A stretch of 64,000 nt of DNA, taken from Pseudomonas sp. TCU-HL1 (GTDB lineage: Bacteria; Pseudomonadota; Gammaproteobacteria; Pseudomonadales; Pseudomonadaceae). Location: positions 5,146,001 through 5,210,000 of the forward strand of contig NZ_CP015992.1 in the NCBI RefSeq assembly GCF_001708505.1. The letters run 5' to 3'. How positions within the stretch are numbered: position 1 is the stretch's first letter; each line of letters opens with the position of its first letter. Below the pieces are notes generated by a model. That model did not search any database. It was not told the DNA's origin and saw nothing but the letters and a program-made list of their open reading frames with translations. This document shows, in pieces, positions 16,240 to 24,847 of this stretch. The position numbers and the translations under genes are program-made.

Positions 16240-17259
16240 TCACGGCTCGGCACGATAATCGCTCGGCAGCCTGCCCGTCCATTTGCGGAAGGCGCGGCGG
16301 AAATTGGAGGGATCGCTGAAGCCCAGCAGGTTGGCGATTTCGAACAGCGGCAGGTGGGTAGTGCTGAGGTATTGCAGGGCCAGGCCCTTGCGCACTTCGT
16401 CCAGTACCTGTTGATAACTGGTGCCCATGGCCGACAGGTGCCGGCGCAGGCTGCGCCCACTGGTGTGCAGGGCGCGGGCGGCGCCGTCGAGGTCGGGAAA
16501 GTCGCCGGGGCGAGCCAACAGCAGGCGGCGCACGCGGGTCAGCAGCGCGTCCTGCACATCCAGGCTGGCCAGCAACGCCTCGCATTGCTGCTCGCACATC
16601 TGCACCGTGGCCGGATTGGCCAGGGCCATCGGCCGTTCCAGGTAGCCCTTGGGCAGGCTCAGCCAATGGCAGGCCTGCTCGAACTGCGCCGCCACGCCAA
16701 ATACGTCCGCGTAGCGGCCGGAATAGTCGGGCGCCGGGTGGGCGAAGCCCACTTGCTGGCCGCGCAGCTCCTCCCCCACCAGAAAGCGGGCGATGCTGAA
16801 GAAGCTGGCCAGCAGCCCCTCGCCGGCAAAACGTCCGAGCGGTCCCATGGGGAAGGACTCGGTGGCGCGCAATTGCAGGGAGTCGTCCAGCTCCACCAAT
16901 TCCAGTTCGTAGGCCAGGCCCAGCACCCGGTAGTACTTCATGGCGAACTGCAGGGCGCGGCCCAGGTTGGCGCTGGAAAGCACCGCGTAGCCGAGGATGC
17001 CGTGGGTGGAGACGTTCAGGCGCTGGCCGAGGATCAGGCCCAGGGCGGGTTCGCGGCAGTGCAGCAACGCCGCACCCGCCAACTGGTTGAAGTCGAGGAA
17101 AGACAACCGGCCGTTGGGATTGCCCAGCATTTCCGGCCTGACCCGTGCGGCGGTCAGCAACACCGCGCGCGTCACACCCAACTCTTCAGCCAGGCCCAGC
17201 AGGGCCTCGGCATAGGCGACGGGCACCAGTTCGGCGGAGAAGGTCAATGGTTGCTTCAT
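16240..17259 (-). CDS. AraC-family regulator with Arabinose_bd-type N-domain
   Basis: A 339-residue DNA-binding regulator of the OruR/ArgR-like group. The N-terminal ligand domain (about 15-200) shows GILGYAVLSSANLGRAL. The C-terminal AraC helix-turn-helix pair (about 240-335) shows ARALHTSGRSLRRHLSAMG and IANLLGFSDPSNFRRAFRKW, with KWTGRLPSDYR at the end. The start at 17259 (MKQPLTF) is the first Met with a family-like N-terminus. The 123-base divergent gap faces the PF10118 gene, which is the likeliest target of the regulator. The ligand is unknown. Confidence 0.88.
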   Translation of the reverse strand: MKQPLTFSAELVPVAYAEALLGLAEELGVTRAVLLTAARVRPEMLGNPNGRLSFLDFNQLAGAALLHCREPALGLILGQRLNVSTHGILGYAVLSSANLGRALQFAMKYYRVLGLAYELELVELDDSLQLRATESFPMGPLGRFAGEGLLASFFSIARFLVGEELRGQQVGFAHPAPDYSGRYADVFGVAAQFEQACHWLSLPKGYLERPMALANPATVQMCEQQCEALLASLDVQDALLTRVRRLLLARPGDFPDLDGAARALHTSGRSLRRHLSAMGTSYQQVLDEVRKGLALQYLSTTHLPLFEIANLLGFSDPSNFRRAFRKWTGRLPSDYRAEP

Positions 17260-17381
17260 ATTGGCGTCTTGTTCTGGTTGTGGCCGGATATGACCCGAAG
17301 GTTGGCAGAAGATAACCTTGTCCGACAAAACCCGGCAAGCCGATAGTGGGACCATGGTCCAAACAGACTCAAGGAGACCCC

Positions 17382-18218
17382 ATGGCCAGCACCACCCCCG
17401 AAGGATTGGTTATCCGTCCGCGCCACATGGATTTCGATCTGCCCAGCCCGCTGCCCCGCCACTGGCACAGCGGTGACGCCTTCAAGAGCCACCTGTTCGA
17501 CGCGATGTCGGTGCTCTTCCCGGATGGCGAGCGCTTCTTCATCGACTCGGTGCGCCAGTTCCGCGACCAGATCGATGACCCGGTCCTGAAAGAACAGATC
17601 CGCGGCTTCATCGGCCAGGAAGGCCACCACAGCCGCGAGCACCTGGAATACAGCAACCGCCTTCGCGAGCTCGGCTACGACATCGCCGCCATCGAACGCC
17701 GTGCCCAGGCGCGCATCCGCTACACGCAGAAGACGTTCTCCGCCCGTCGCCAACTGGCCGCCACCGCCGCCCTGGAGCACATCACCGCGATCATGGCCGA
17801 CGGCCTGTTGAAGAACCCCGAGTACATGGCCGGCGCTCACCCGACCATGGCCCGACTGTGGCGCTGGCATGCGCTGGAGGAAACCGAGCACAAGGCCGTG
17901 GCCTTCGATGTCTACAACCAGGTCTGCGGCAGCCATCGCCTGCTGCGCCGGGCAATGATGATGGGCACCTTCTTCTTCGTCCTCGACACCACCCGTGGCC
18001 TGGCCCACATGCTCAAGCGCGACGGCCTGCTGTGGAACTGGCGCGTCTGGCGCGACGGCCTGAGCTGGATGTGGGGCCGCAACGGCATCTTCCGCCCACT
18101 GGTCGGCACCTACCTGGACTTCTTCAAGCAGGGCTTCCACCCCTGGCAGCACGACAACCTGGACCTGCTGTACAAGACGCGGGAAGAGTTCGACGTGCCG
18201 CAGGCGGGTGCGGCTTGA
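17382..18218 (+). CDS. PF10118 family metal-dependent hydrolase-like protein
   Basis: A 278-residue protein I recognise as the predicted metal-dependent hydrolase family PF10118. Candidate metal ligands are the helix pair motifs GQEGHHSREH (about 83-92) and ALEETEHKAVAFDVY (about 165-179), which resemble ferritin-like E-x2-H diiron motifs. A moderately hydrophobic stretch at about 193-215 (MMMGTFFFVLDTTRG) may touch the membrane. The reaction is not known to me. AAGGAGACCCC before the ATG at 17382 sets the start. It is divergent from an AraC regulator and followed by a strong terminator, so it is a single-gene unit. Confidence 0.82.
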   Translation: MASTTPEGLVIRPRHMDFDLPSPLPRHWHSGDAFKSHLFDAMSVLFPDGERFFIDSVRQFRDQIDDPVLKEQIRGFIGQEGHHSREHLEYSNRLRELGYDIAAIERRAQARIRYTQKTFSARRQLAATAALEHITAIMADGLLKNPEYMAGAHPTMARLWRWHALEETEHKAVAFDVYNQVCGSHRLLRRAMMMGTFFFVLDTTRGLAHMLKRDGLLWNWRVWRDGLSWMWGRNGIFRPLVGTYLDFFKQGFHPWQHDNLDLLYKTREEFDVPQAGAA

Positions 18219-18234
18219 GTAGTGCCCGGATAAG

Positions 18235-18259
18235 AAAAAACGGCCCTTCGGGGCCGTTT
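18235..18259. terminator. Terminator after the PF10118 gene
   Basis: Six A, then CGGCCC, loop TTCG, GGGCCG, then TTT. The stable UUCG tetraloop and flanking A and T runs make a good terminator on the plus strand. Confidence 0.85.
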
Positions 18260-18282
18260 CCATTTGAGTATCCGAATCGCAT

Positions 18283-18346
18283 GTAGGGTGCGCCGTGCGC
18301 ACCGGTGCAACCGCGCAGGAGACTCGGTGCGCGCGGCGCACCCTAC
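18283..18346. repeat. Dispersed inverted repeat, GTAGGGTGCGCC type
   Basis: Outer arms GTAGGGTGCGCCGTGCGCAC and GCGCGCGGCGCACCCTAC form a long hairpin around a variable centre. A second copy lies at 34371-34445 with the same arms and a longer centre. It is intergenic, directly after the terminator. Confidence 0.75.
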
Positions 18347-18390
18347 GGTCAAGTCCGAGTGGTGGACGCCCACTCACCCAAGCGCCTCTA

Positions 18391-19332
18391 TCACCCCAAC
18401 AAAAACCGCATTGCATCCGCCGCGCTCTGCTGCGGAATCTCTTCCATCGGGATATGCCCCACGCCTGGATAGGTCTTCACCTGGATACCCGGCAGGTCAC
18501 GCTGCCACAGCGGCACGTGCTTCGGTGAAATCCAGCGGTCTTTCTCTCCCCAGAGCAGCAGGGTCGGCGCCTTGATCTGCGCCACGCGCTGGCCGGTGCC
18601 TTCGAGCTCGTCGCGGTTGACCTTCAGCAGCACTCGGAAGATGTCCATCATCGCGCGGCGGTTACCCGGCCTGCGGCTGAGGTCGTAGTAGCGGTCCACC
18701 ACACCCGGCTTGATTCGTCCCGGCTCGCCGTAGACTTCCTTGATGCCCTGGGCGATCAGTGCTCGCGGCATCCACAGCGGCATGGCCAGGGTCGCGCCCG
18801 GAAGCGCGGCGGAGGCGATCATCCATGGCACCTTGCGCATCGGGTAACCCGCGGGGTCGACCAGTACCAGCTTCACCACCCGTTGCGGCTGGGCCAGGGC
18901 GAAGTTCCAGGCGATGTAGCCACCGAGCGAGTTGCCGGCGATGGAACACCTGCCCACGCCCAGGTAGTCCAGCAGCAATCCGAGGATGCCGACCATGCGC
19001 TCGGCCGAGTAGTCACCGGTGCGCTTGGGACCGGTAAGGCCGAAGCCCGGTACGTCAAAGCGGATGATCCGGTAGTGCGGAGCGAATGCATCGACCCAGT
19101 CGTCCCAGGTGTGCAGGGAAGCGACCACACCGTGGATCATCACCAAGGCCGGTTTGTCACGGCTGCCTTCGTCGCGGTAATGGACGTTGAAACCATCCAG
19201 CTCGATAAAGCGCGAACCGCTGTCGGCGCTGGCGTAGCGCGCCTTGAGACGGTCGAGCGGCAAGGAACCGAAGCCCAGGCGGGCGAAGCCGGCGGCGAGC
19301 GGTGGCGACAGCGGCAAGCTGGATGCGGACAT
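18391..19332 (-). CDS. Alpha/beta-hydrolase fold protein
   Basis: A 313-residue esterase/hydrolase-like enzyme. The oxyanion segment is MIHGVVAS (near 66-73). The nucleophile elbow GNSLGG carries the catalytic Ser near 134. The acid is probably Asp in WGEKDRW. The His is in GHIPMEEIP close to the C-terminus. The N-terminal 45 residues have no clear signal peptide. I set the start at ATG 19332 because GAGGTG lies 6 bases upstream; a GTG at 19341 is part of that site. No operon partner is visible. Substrate is not predictable, though the layout resembles lipase/lactonase-type family members. Confidence 0.85.
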   Translation of the reverse strand: MSASSLPLSPPLAAGFARLGFGSLPLDRLKARYASADSGSRFIELDGFNVHYRDEGSRDKPALVMIHGVVASLHTWDDWVDAFAPHYRIIRFDVPGFGLTGPKRTGDYSAERMVGILGLLLDYLGVGRCSIAGNSLGGYIAWNFALAQPQRVVKLVLVDPAGYPMRKVPWMIASAALPGATLAMPLWMPRALIAQGIKEVYGEPGRIKPGVVDRYYDLSRRPGNRRAMMDIFRVLLKVNRDELEGTGQRVAQIKAPTLLLWGEKDRWISPKHVPLWQRDLPGIQVKTYPGVGHIPMEEIPQQSAADAMRFLLG

Positions 19333-19583
19333 GCGGGGCACCTCGTGGTTGTTATTGTCGAGGGCCTATCACAGCACGGCGCCCGGCCGACCGCGCCCAA
19401 CCTAGGTTGAGCGTCGACAGAGCGCCGAAATCAGTACGCGCGGGTCAGTAGATCGCCCTCATCGCCATCGCTGCACCTTGCTCGCTCGTTTCCATCAGCC
19501 TGCATGCCCAACCAAGGCCCGGGTGACGGCGCTTCCCGGCGCCGTTACTCTTGACCGGCCTCCCCGCAGGACTGTCCGGATCG

Positions 19584-20444
19584 ATGACGCTAAAACGCTC
19601 TCTGCCTTGGCCGCTGGCCATCCTTTTGCTGGTTTTCGCCCTGCGCGCACCGGCTGCCGAGCTTTTTTATCTCGGGCAGAAGATTCCGGATATCCAGCAC
19701 CCCTGGGCCAGTGGCGAGTACCACCAGTTGATCGTCGCGCTGCAGCAGATCGACACCACCCAGGTCAACGCCCTGCCCCGGCGCAGCGGCGAGTTCACCG
19801 GGCCGATCTACACGCGCATGGTCAGCGAGGAGAACTTCAAGCCGCAGCTGAACATCTACGCACCGCTGGAGCTGCGCCAGAACGAAGCCCGCGAAGTGCT
19901 GTTCCAGCTCAAGGAGCTGATGCGCCTGTACTTCGACTTCAAGGCCCCGCAGCAGCCCTATGGCGCCGAGGCCCTGGGGCTGATGACCTACTCGCTGCGC
20001 CAGCAGGCCATCCTCTTCACCCTGACGGTGGAGTTCTGGATGACGCTCTCGGAGAAGGAACAAGGAAGCCCCATTCGCCTGCAGGGGCTGCTGGAGACCA
20101 AGGCGGCAGCGGCGATGCTGACCTCCAGCGCCCTGGATTACCTCGGCCTGACGCGCCAGTTCAACCGCGAGGACCTGGTGCTCTACAGCGCCGAACTGGC
20201 CAAGCAGCTACCGGAGCTTTTCGTGCACCTGCAGGGTGATGTGCGCGGGCAGTTGCTGGCACGGGTCGCCGACCTGGCGGACAAGCACCCCTATGGCGAA
20301 GTGCGCGGCAACATGGCTGACCTGCTGCCAGTCCTGGCGGCCATCCAGCAGGATGTGGACGCCCAGTTGGCCAAGCCGGTCAAAGCCAGACCGGCCACTC
20401 CGGCACTGGACCTCTCGGCACCACCGGCCGCCTCACCGCAGTAG
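19584..20444 (+). CDS. Exported protein of unknown function
   Basis: A 286-residue protein I do not recognise. The start at 19584 gives a clear signal peptide (MTLKRS, then PWPLAILLLVFALRAPAA). The mature part is mostly helical by appearance and rich in Leu, Gln and Glu, ending in a Pro/Ala-rich tail (PATPALDLSAPPAASPQ). No catalytic motif or repeat stands out. It probably lies in the periplasm. Its last 12 bases overlap the end of the convergent MalT-type regulator gene. No terminator fits between them. The 250 bases before it hold no visible feature beyond a short GC-rich hairpin-like GACGGCGCTTCCCGGCGCCG run near 19522. Confidence 0.7.
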   Translation: MTLKRSLPWPLAILLLVFALRAPAAELFYLGQKIPDIQHPWASGEYHQLIVALQQIDTTQVNALPRRSGEFTGPIYTRMVSEENFKPQLNIYAPLELRQNEAREVLFQLKELMRLYFDFKAPQQPYGAEALGLMTYSLRQQAILFTLTVEFWMTLSEKEQGSPIRLQGLLETKAAAAMLTSSALDYLGLTRQFNREDLVLYSAELAKQLPELFVHLQGDVRGQLLARVADLADKHPYGEVRGNMADLLPVLAAIQQDVDAQLAKPVKARPATPALDLSAPPAASPQ

Positions 20445-23159
20445 GCCGAGGGCCTTGGCCCGGGCCACCGCCTGGGTCCGTCGCTCCACACCCAGCTTGC
20501 TGTTGATATGCCGCGCGTGGCTTTTCACCGTGTGCAGGGAGATGAACAGCCGCTCGCTGATTTCCTGGTTGGAACAGCCCTGGGCGATCAGCTGCAACAC
20601 CGCCAGCTCCCGCGAGCTCAGCGCTTCGGCGGTCCCGACTTCCACGGGTGGTGCCATCTCCGCCCCCGGCAGCCGTTCGAAGAGTTCCCTTACTGCGTCC
20701 GGCGAGCGCGTCGCCAGCTGTTCGCGAAGCCACTGGGGCTGCTGCTCCAGCAGTTCCCGGTAGGGCAGCAGGGAGCCTCCGGCGAGTGACTCCAGCGCTC
20801 GGTCCAGCAGGGCGACGGCATCCCGCTCGCGAACGGCACGCAGCAAGGCTACCAACTGCAGCCGGGCCATCAGCGCCACATGCAGGGCACCCTGGCCTTC
20901 GGCCTTTTCCATCAACGCCCGCAGGCGTAGCTCGGCATCCACCAACCGCCCCTGGGCACGCGCCAGCGCGGCGAGCTGCAGCTCGATGTAGAACGGCAGC
21001 TGTGGATGGAATTCCGGCGCGGCGGCGGCCTGCTCGCCGGAATAGGTTTCCGCCAGGCGCGGCAGCCAGGCTTCGGCGAGTTCCAGTTGCCCCTGGGCCA
21101 GCCACAGTTCGCACTTGGACAGGGTAATCATGGCCAGGTAGTAGATCGGCGGCACATCCCAGATGTGCATCAGGCGTTCGGCTTCGGCCAACTGCGCGAA
21201 GGCGGCGGCGAAGCGCCCTTCACGGCCTTCAAGCCCAGCGAGGGCGCAGTGGCCGATAAGCAGGCTGATATCGCGGCAGGCGCGGGCTTCGGCGATGCCC
21301 GCCTGAAGGCTGGCCCGCGCGGCCTGGGGCTGCATCCGCACGCTGAGCAGATACCCCTGATAAAGCATCAGCCGCGCCCGAGCGACGCAGGCGCGAGGAA
21401 TGGCAACGCCACGCAGGCGGTCCAGCCCTTGCTGCACCTCGGCCTGGGAGCGCAACAGTTCGCCGCGCACCTGCAGCACCCGCGCCCGGTCGTAGTGGAC
21501 CAGGGCCTCGAACAGGGGATTGGCCCCACGCTGGGCCATCTCCAGGGCTTCGCGATTGAGGCTGCGGGCGCGCCAGAGGTCGCCGCGCACCAGCGCGATG
21601 TTGCCCAGCAGGGACAGGCTCAAATGGCGCTGGCCATAGTTTTCCGGCTGCAGCGCGCCAAGGGCTTCGGTGCAAAAATGCTCGGCACGGTCGATGTCGC
21701 CCCGGCCACGGGCGATCAGACCGCTGATGGCTTGCCACTGCACCAGCAGGCTGCGCTGCTGCACGGCGTCCGGTGCTGGCAGGAACCGCGCGAGGTTACC
21801 GGCCAGCTCTTCCGCCGCGTCCAGCTGACAGGCCAGGCCCAGTGCCAGGCTGTAGAGCACGATCAGTCGTGGCGTACTGGACAGCAGGCTGTCGGGCAGG
21901 TCCATCTTCCAGCGCAGCAGCATGGCGATGTTCTGGTTGGCCAGGAGTTGTTCTTCAGACAGGTTCTGCACCAGCGAGGCCGCCACGTCGGGCTGGCCAG
22001 CGCGCAGGGCCTGCTCCACCGCTTCGTCCAGCAACCCGCGTGCGCTGAACCAGCGGCAGGCGCGCAAGTGCATGCCGGAAGGCGCCCGGCTGGTGGACGC
22101 GCGTGCGCGCAGCAGGTCGGAGAACAGGTGGTGGTAGCGGAACCATTGGCCCTGCTCGTCCAGCGGCACCAGGAATACCTGGTGGGCTTGCAGGTGACGG
22201 AGGATGGCGGCGCTGTCGTGGCTTTCGCGGGCGGCGTCGCACAGCTCCGCGCAGAAGCGTTCGAAGCGTGCAGTCTCGTAGAGGAACGCCTGGACATCGG
22301 GCGGCTGGCGCTCGATCACTTCCTCCAGCAAATATTCCCGAATCAGGCTTTCGTCACCGTGGGCGCCCTGCTCCACGTCCGGCCCCGCGGGTGCGCCCTG
22401 ACCGGCCAGCAGCCACAGACGCAAACCGGCGACCCAGCCTTCACTGCGCTGCAGCAGGCCATCCAGGTCTTCGTCTTCGAGCTTGGCGCCCTGGCTGTGC
22501 AGCAGCGCCAGGCACTCGTCCTCGGTCAGCCGCAGGTCCTGCTCATTCAGCTCCAGCAGGTGCCGGGACAGGCGCAAGCGCGCCAGGTGCCAGTCCGGAC
22601 GCTGGCGACTGGTGACCAGCAGCACCCAGCCGTCCGGCAGGTGGTTGAGGAGGAATTGAAGGCAGCGGTCCAGCACCGCGTTCTGAGCCAGGTGGTAGTC
22701 ATCCAGCACCAGCAGCAGCGGCTGGTCGGCATCCAGGCGCGCGGCGACTTCGTCGAGCAATCCATCCAGCCACTGTTCGAAGGCGAAGGGTTGGTGGCGC
22801 TGGCGCATCTTGAGGTGACCCAGCGCCTCGTCGCCCAGGCCCGGGTAGAACTGGCGCAGACCCTCCAGCAGTCGCTCCAGGAAACGCCCTGGATCGCAGT
22901 CGCGCAGGCTGAGGCTGAGCCACAGGCTCTGCCAGCCGGGCGGCAGGCTTTCGCAGAATTCGATGGCCAGGGAGCTTTTGCCGAAACCCGCGGGCGCACT
23001 GAGCATCAGCAGGCGGCCATCCAGACCGGCGGCAAGCCGCTCACACAAGCGCGGCCGCGGGACATGGCCGGCGGGTCGCGGCGGGCGGAAGAAGCGCGCA
23101 TCCGCAATTGGGAAGGCGCCCGTAGTCATGGATCGCGAACGGGTCAGGACGGTCATCAC
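20433..23159 (-). CDS. MalT-type LuxR-family ATP-dependent activator
   Basis: A 908-residue transcription activator. It has an N-terminal STAND-type NTPase with Walker A in APAGFGKSSLA (about 55-65) and Walker B-like LLLVLDDYHLA (about 148-158). A long helical TPR-like sensor region spans about 350-830. The C-terminal LuxR helix-turn-helix is EALSSRELAVLQLIAQGCSN plus EISERLFISLHTVKSHARHI (about 842-895). MalT relatives oligomerise with ATP and an inducer. It reads toward the exported gene and lies beside the DUF1302-DUF1329 and acyl-CoA ligase genes, which it may control. Start choice between 23159 and 23129 is uncertain; GGTGATG precedes the first. Confidence 0.9.
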   Translation of the reverse strand: MMTVLTRSRSMTTGAFPIADARFFRPPRPAGHVPRPRLCERLAAGLDGRLLMLSAPAGFGKSSLAIEFCESLPPGWQSLWLSLSLRDCDPGRFLERLLEGLRQFYPGLGDEALGHLKMRQRHQPFAFEQWLDGLLDEVAARLDADQPLLLVLDDYHLAQNAVLDRCLQFLLNHLPDGWVLLVTSRQRPDWHLARLRLSRHLLELNEQDLRLTEDECLALLHSQGAKLEDEDLDGLLQRSEGWVAGLRLWLLAGQGAPAGPDVEQGAHGDESLIREYLLEEVIERQPPDVQAFLYETARFERFCAELCDAARESHDSAAILRHLQAHQVFLVPLDEQGQWFRYHHLFSDLLRARASTSRAPSGMHLRACRWFSARGLLDEAVEQALRAGQPDVAASLVQNLSEEQLLANQNIAMLLRWKMDLPDSLLSSTPRLIVLYSLALGLACQLDAAEELAGNLARFLPAPDAVQQRSLLVQWQAISGLIARGRGDIDRAEHFCTEALGALQPENYGQRHLSLSLLGNIALVRGDLWRARSLNREALEMAQRGANPLFEALVHYDRARVLQVRGELLRSQAEVQQGLDRLRGVAIPRACVARARLMLYQGYLLSVRMQPQAARASLQAGIAEARACRDISLLIGHCALAGLEGREGRFAAAFAQLAEAERLMHIWDVPPIYYLAMITLSKCELWLAQGQLELAEAWLPRLAETYSGEQAAAAPEFHPQLPFYIELQLAALARAQGRLVDAELRLRALMEKAEGQGALHVALMARLQLVALLRAVRERDAVALLDRALESLAGGSLLPYRELLEQQPQWLREQLATRSPDAVRELFERLPGAEMAPPVEVGTAEALSSRELAVLQLIAQGCSNQEISERLFISLHTVKSHARHINSKLGVERRTQAVARAKALGLLR

Positions 23160-23260
23160 CCAGCTTCTGGAAATGTTGTACTTGCAGGGACGCGAACCTG
23201 AACGAGCCTATCCGTTCAAGTAGCCCAATAGAAGCCCCGGCGGGAAGTACAAACAAGAAA

Positions 23261-23426
23261 AAGCCGGCCCGCACAGGCCGTGTGAAAACGTCACGAGCGA
23301 AGATCAGGCAAGGCGAAAACAGCCGAAGAAGCGCAGTTTACGAACTGTAAATGAGCATTCTGAGACTGTTTTCAACGCAGCATCATCGAGCGCAGTAGTT
23401 TTCACACAGCCTGCGTAGGCCGGCTT
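23261..23426. mobile_element. MITE-like element, copy A
   Basis: Ends are 29-base inverted repeats (23261-23289 and 23398-23426) with 4 mismatches. The inner 15 read AGGCCGTGTGAAAAC and GTTTTCACACAGCCT. The interior has no ORF but holds landmarks shared with the element at 47621-47820: AAGGCGA, CAGCCGAAG, TAAATGAGCA and TTCAACGCAG. The outer nine bases AAGCCGGCC / GGCCGGCTT look like the stem of an older terminator for the DUF1329 gene, suggesting insertion in its loop. The remaining parts of 23160-23260 show no feature. Confidence 0.65.
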
Positions 23427-23448
23427 CCTTACAAGGTGTTGCAATGAC

Positions 23449-24822
23449 TCAGCGAACACCCGCCTGGCGCAGGGCCGCCGGGGTGTAGTCGCTTTCGCCG
23501 GCGGCGTAGCTGAAGTCGTACGACTGCTTCTCTTCGTTCTTCATGCCCAGGGCCAGGTAGCGGCCGGAGAGCAGGTCGTAGAGGCTTTCCAGCGTGTACC
23601 ACGGCACCTGATGGTTGTAGTAGTACTGGGCATGGGCCTCGGCGACGCGCCACAGGGTGCCACGGCCATCGTAGTGGTCGATGGCGGCGGCTTGCCAGGT
23701 GTCTTCGTCGAGGTAGAAGTCACGCTTGGCGTAGATGTGGCGTTCGCCCGGCTTCAGGGTCGCGACCACGTGCCACACGCGGTGCAGCTCGTAGCGGGTC
23801 AGGTCCTGGTTGATGTGACCGGCCTTGATGATGTCGCTGTACTTCAGCTTCGGATCATCCAGCTTGTAGCTGTTATAGGGGATGTAGATCTCTTTCTTGC
23901 CTTCCAGCTTCCAGTCGTAACGGTCCGGCGCGCCGTTGTAGAGGTCGAAGTTGTCGGACGTACGCAGACCGTCGGCGGCGGTACCCGGACCGTCGTAGGA
24001 CACCTGCGGCGCGCGACGCACGCGGCGCTGGCCAGCGTTGTAGAGCCAGGCCAGGCGCGGTTCCTTCACCTGGTTGAGGGTTTCGTGCACCAGCAGCACG
24101 TTGCCAGCCAGACGGGACGGCGCGGTCACGCGCTGCTTGAAGTAGAACAGCACGTTGCTCGGTTTGCTGGCGTCGTAATCCTTCAGCTGGTCGCGGAAGG
24201 TGAACTCGTCCTGGAAGTACACCAGGCTGTAGGAGCCGTTCGGCTGCGGGGTCGCCTGGGTCACCAGACGGCGCACGCTGCCGCCGCGATAGCGGGTGAT
24301 GTGGTTCCAGATGGCTTCCAGGCCGTTCTGCGGGATCGGGAAGGGGTTGGCGGTGCGGAAATTCTCCAGACCATTGCCACCCTCCACCAGCTTGGTGTTG
24401 GTGGCGTTGTATTGAGTGGCTTCGATCACCTTGGCCGGCACGGAGGCCGTACGGTGGGTCTTGTACACCGGCATCTTGTAGGTGTCGGGGTAGCGCTTGA
24501 ACATCGCCAGCTGGCCGGGAGTCAGCTTGTCCTTGTACTGGTCGACGTTCTGCGCGGTGATGGTGAACAGCGGCTGCTCGCTGGCGAAGGGGTCCGACAG
24601 GAACCCCTTCGAATCGACGGCGCCGGCATTCTGAGGCAGGCCGCCGGTCCATTCAGGGATGGAACCATCGGCATTGCCGGCCTTCTCGGCGCCCAGCGGG
24701 GTCAGGGTCGCGCCCAGCTTGGCCGCTTCATCGGCCGAAACCGCCGCCATGACGCTGGCGGCCATCAGGGACAGCGCCAGGACACCGGTTTGCAGCAGAC
24801 TCTTTGTTGTTTTCATTTTCAT
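23449..24822 (-). CDS. DUF1329 periplasmic protein, copy 1
   Basis: A 457-residue exported protein. The signal peptide (LLQTGVLALSLMAASVMAA) ends near residue 29. The DUF1329 core starts with LTPLGAEKAGNADGSIPEW and continues with landmarks FPIPQNGLEAIWNH, GQRRVRRAPQVSYDGPGTA, APDRYDWKLEGKKEIYIPYN and RYELHRVWHVVATLKPGERH. DUF1329 proteins have a LolA/LolB-like fold and occur with DUF1302 barrels, so a lipid- or hydrophobe-carrying role in the periplasm is inferred. GAGGAAGACC before the ATG at 24822 sets the start. It follows the DUF1302 gene by 25 bases in one operon. A second pair lies at 30330-33284. Confidence 0.9.
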   Translation of the reverse strand: MKMKTTKSLLQTGVLALSLMAASVMAAVSADEAAKLGATLTPLGAEKAGNADGSIPEWTGGLPQNAGAVDSKGFLSDPFASEQPLFTITAQNVDQYKDKLTPGQLAMFKRYPDTYKMPVYKTHRTASVPAKVIEATQYNATNTKLVEGGNGLENFRTANPFPIPQNGLEAIWNHITRYRGGSVRRLVTQATPQPNGSYSLVYFQDEFTFRDQLKDYDASKPSNVLFYFKQRVTAPSRLAGNVLLVHETLNQVKEPRLAWLYNAGQRRVRRAPQVSYDGPGTAADGLRTSDNFDLYNGAPDRYDWKLEGKKEIYIPYNSYKLDDPKLKYSDIIKAGHINQDLTRYELHRVWHVVATLKPGERHIYAKRDFYLDEDTWQAAAIDHYDGRGTLWRVAEAHAQYYYNHQVPWYTLESLYDLLSGRYLALGMKNEEKQSYDFSYAAGESDYTPAALRQAGVR

Positions 24823-24847
24823 GGTCTTCCTCAAGATTGCAGTCCGC

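Noticed and set aside
15548..16666. Fusion of MBL hydrolase with an N-terminal 159-residue extension
   Set aside because: The extra part is antisense to nothing coding but overlaps the AraC gene in another frame; GGAGATGCC marks the internal start at 16189.
21006..23201. 731-codon frame antisense to the MalT-type gene
   Set aside because: Antisense shadow in GC-rich sequence; Gln/His/Ala-rich and without any domain.
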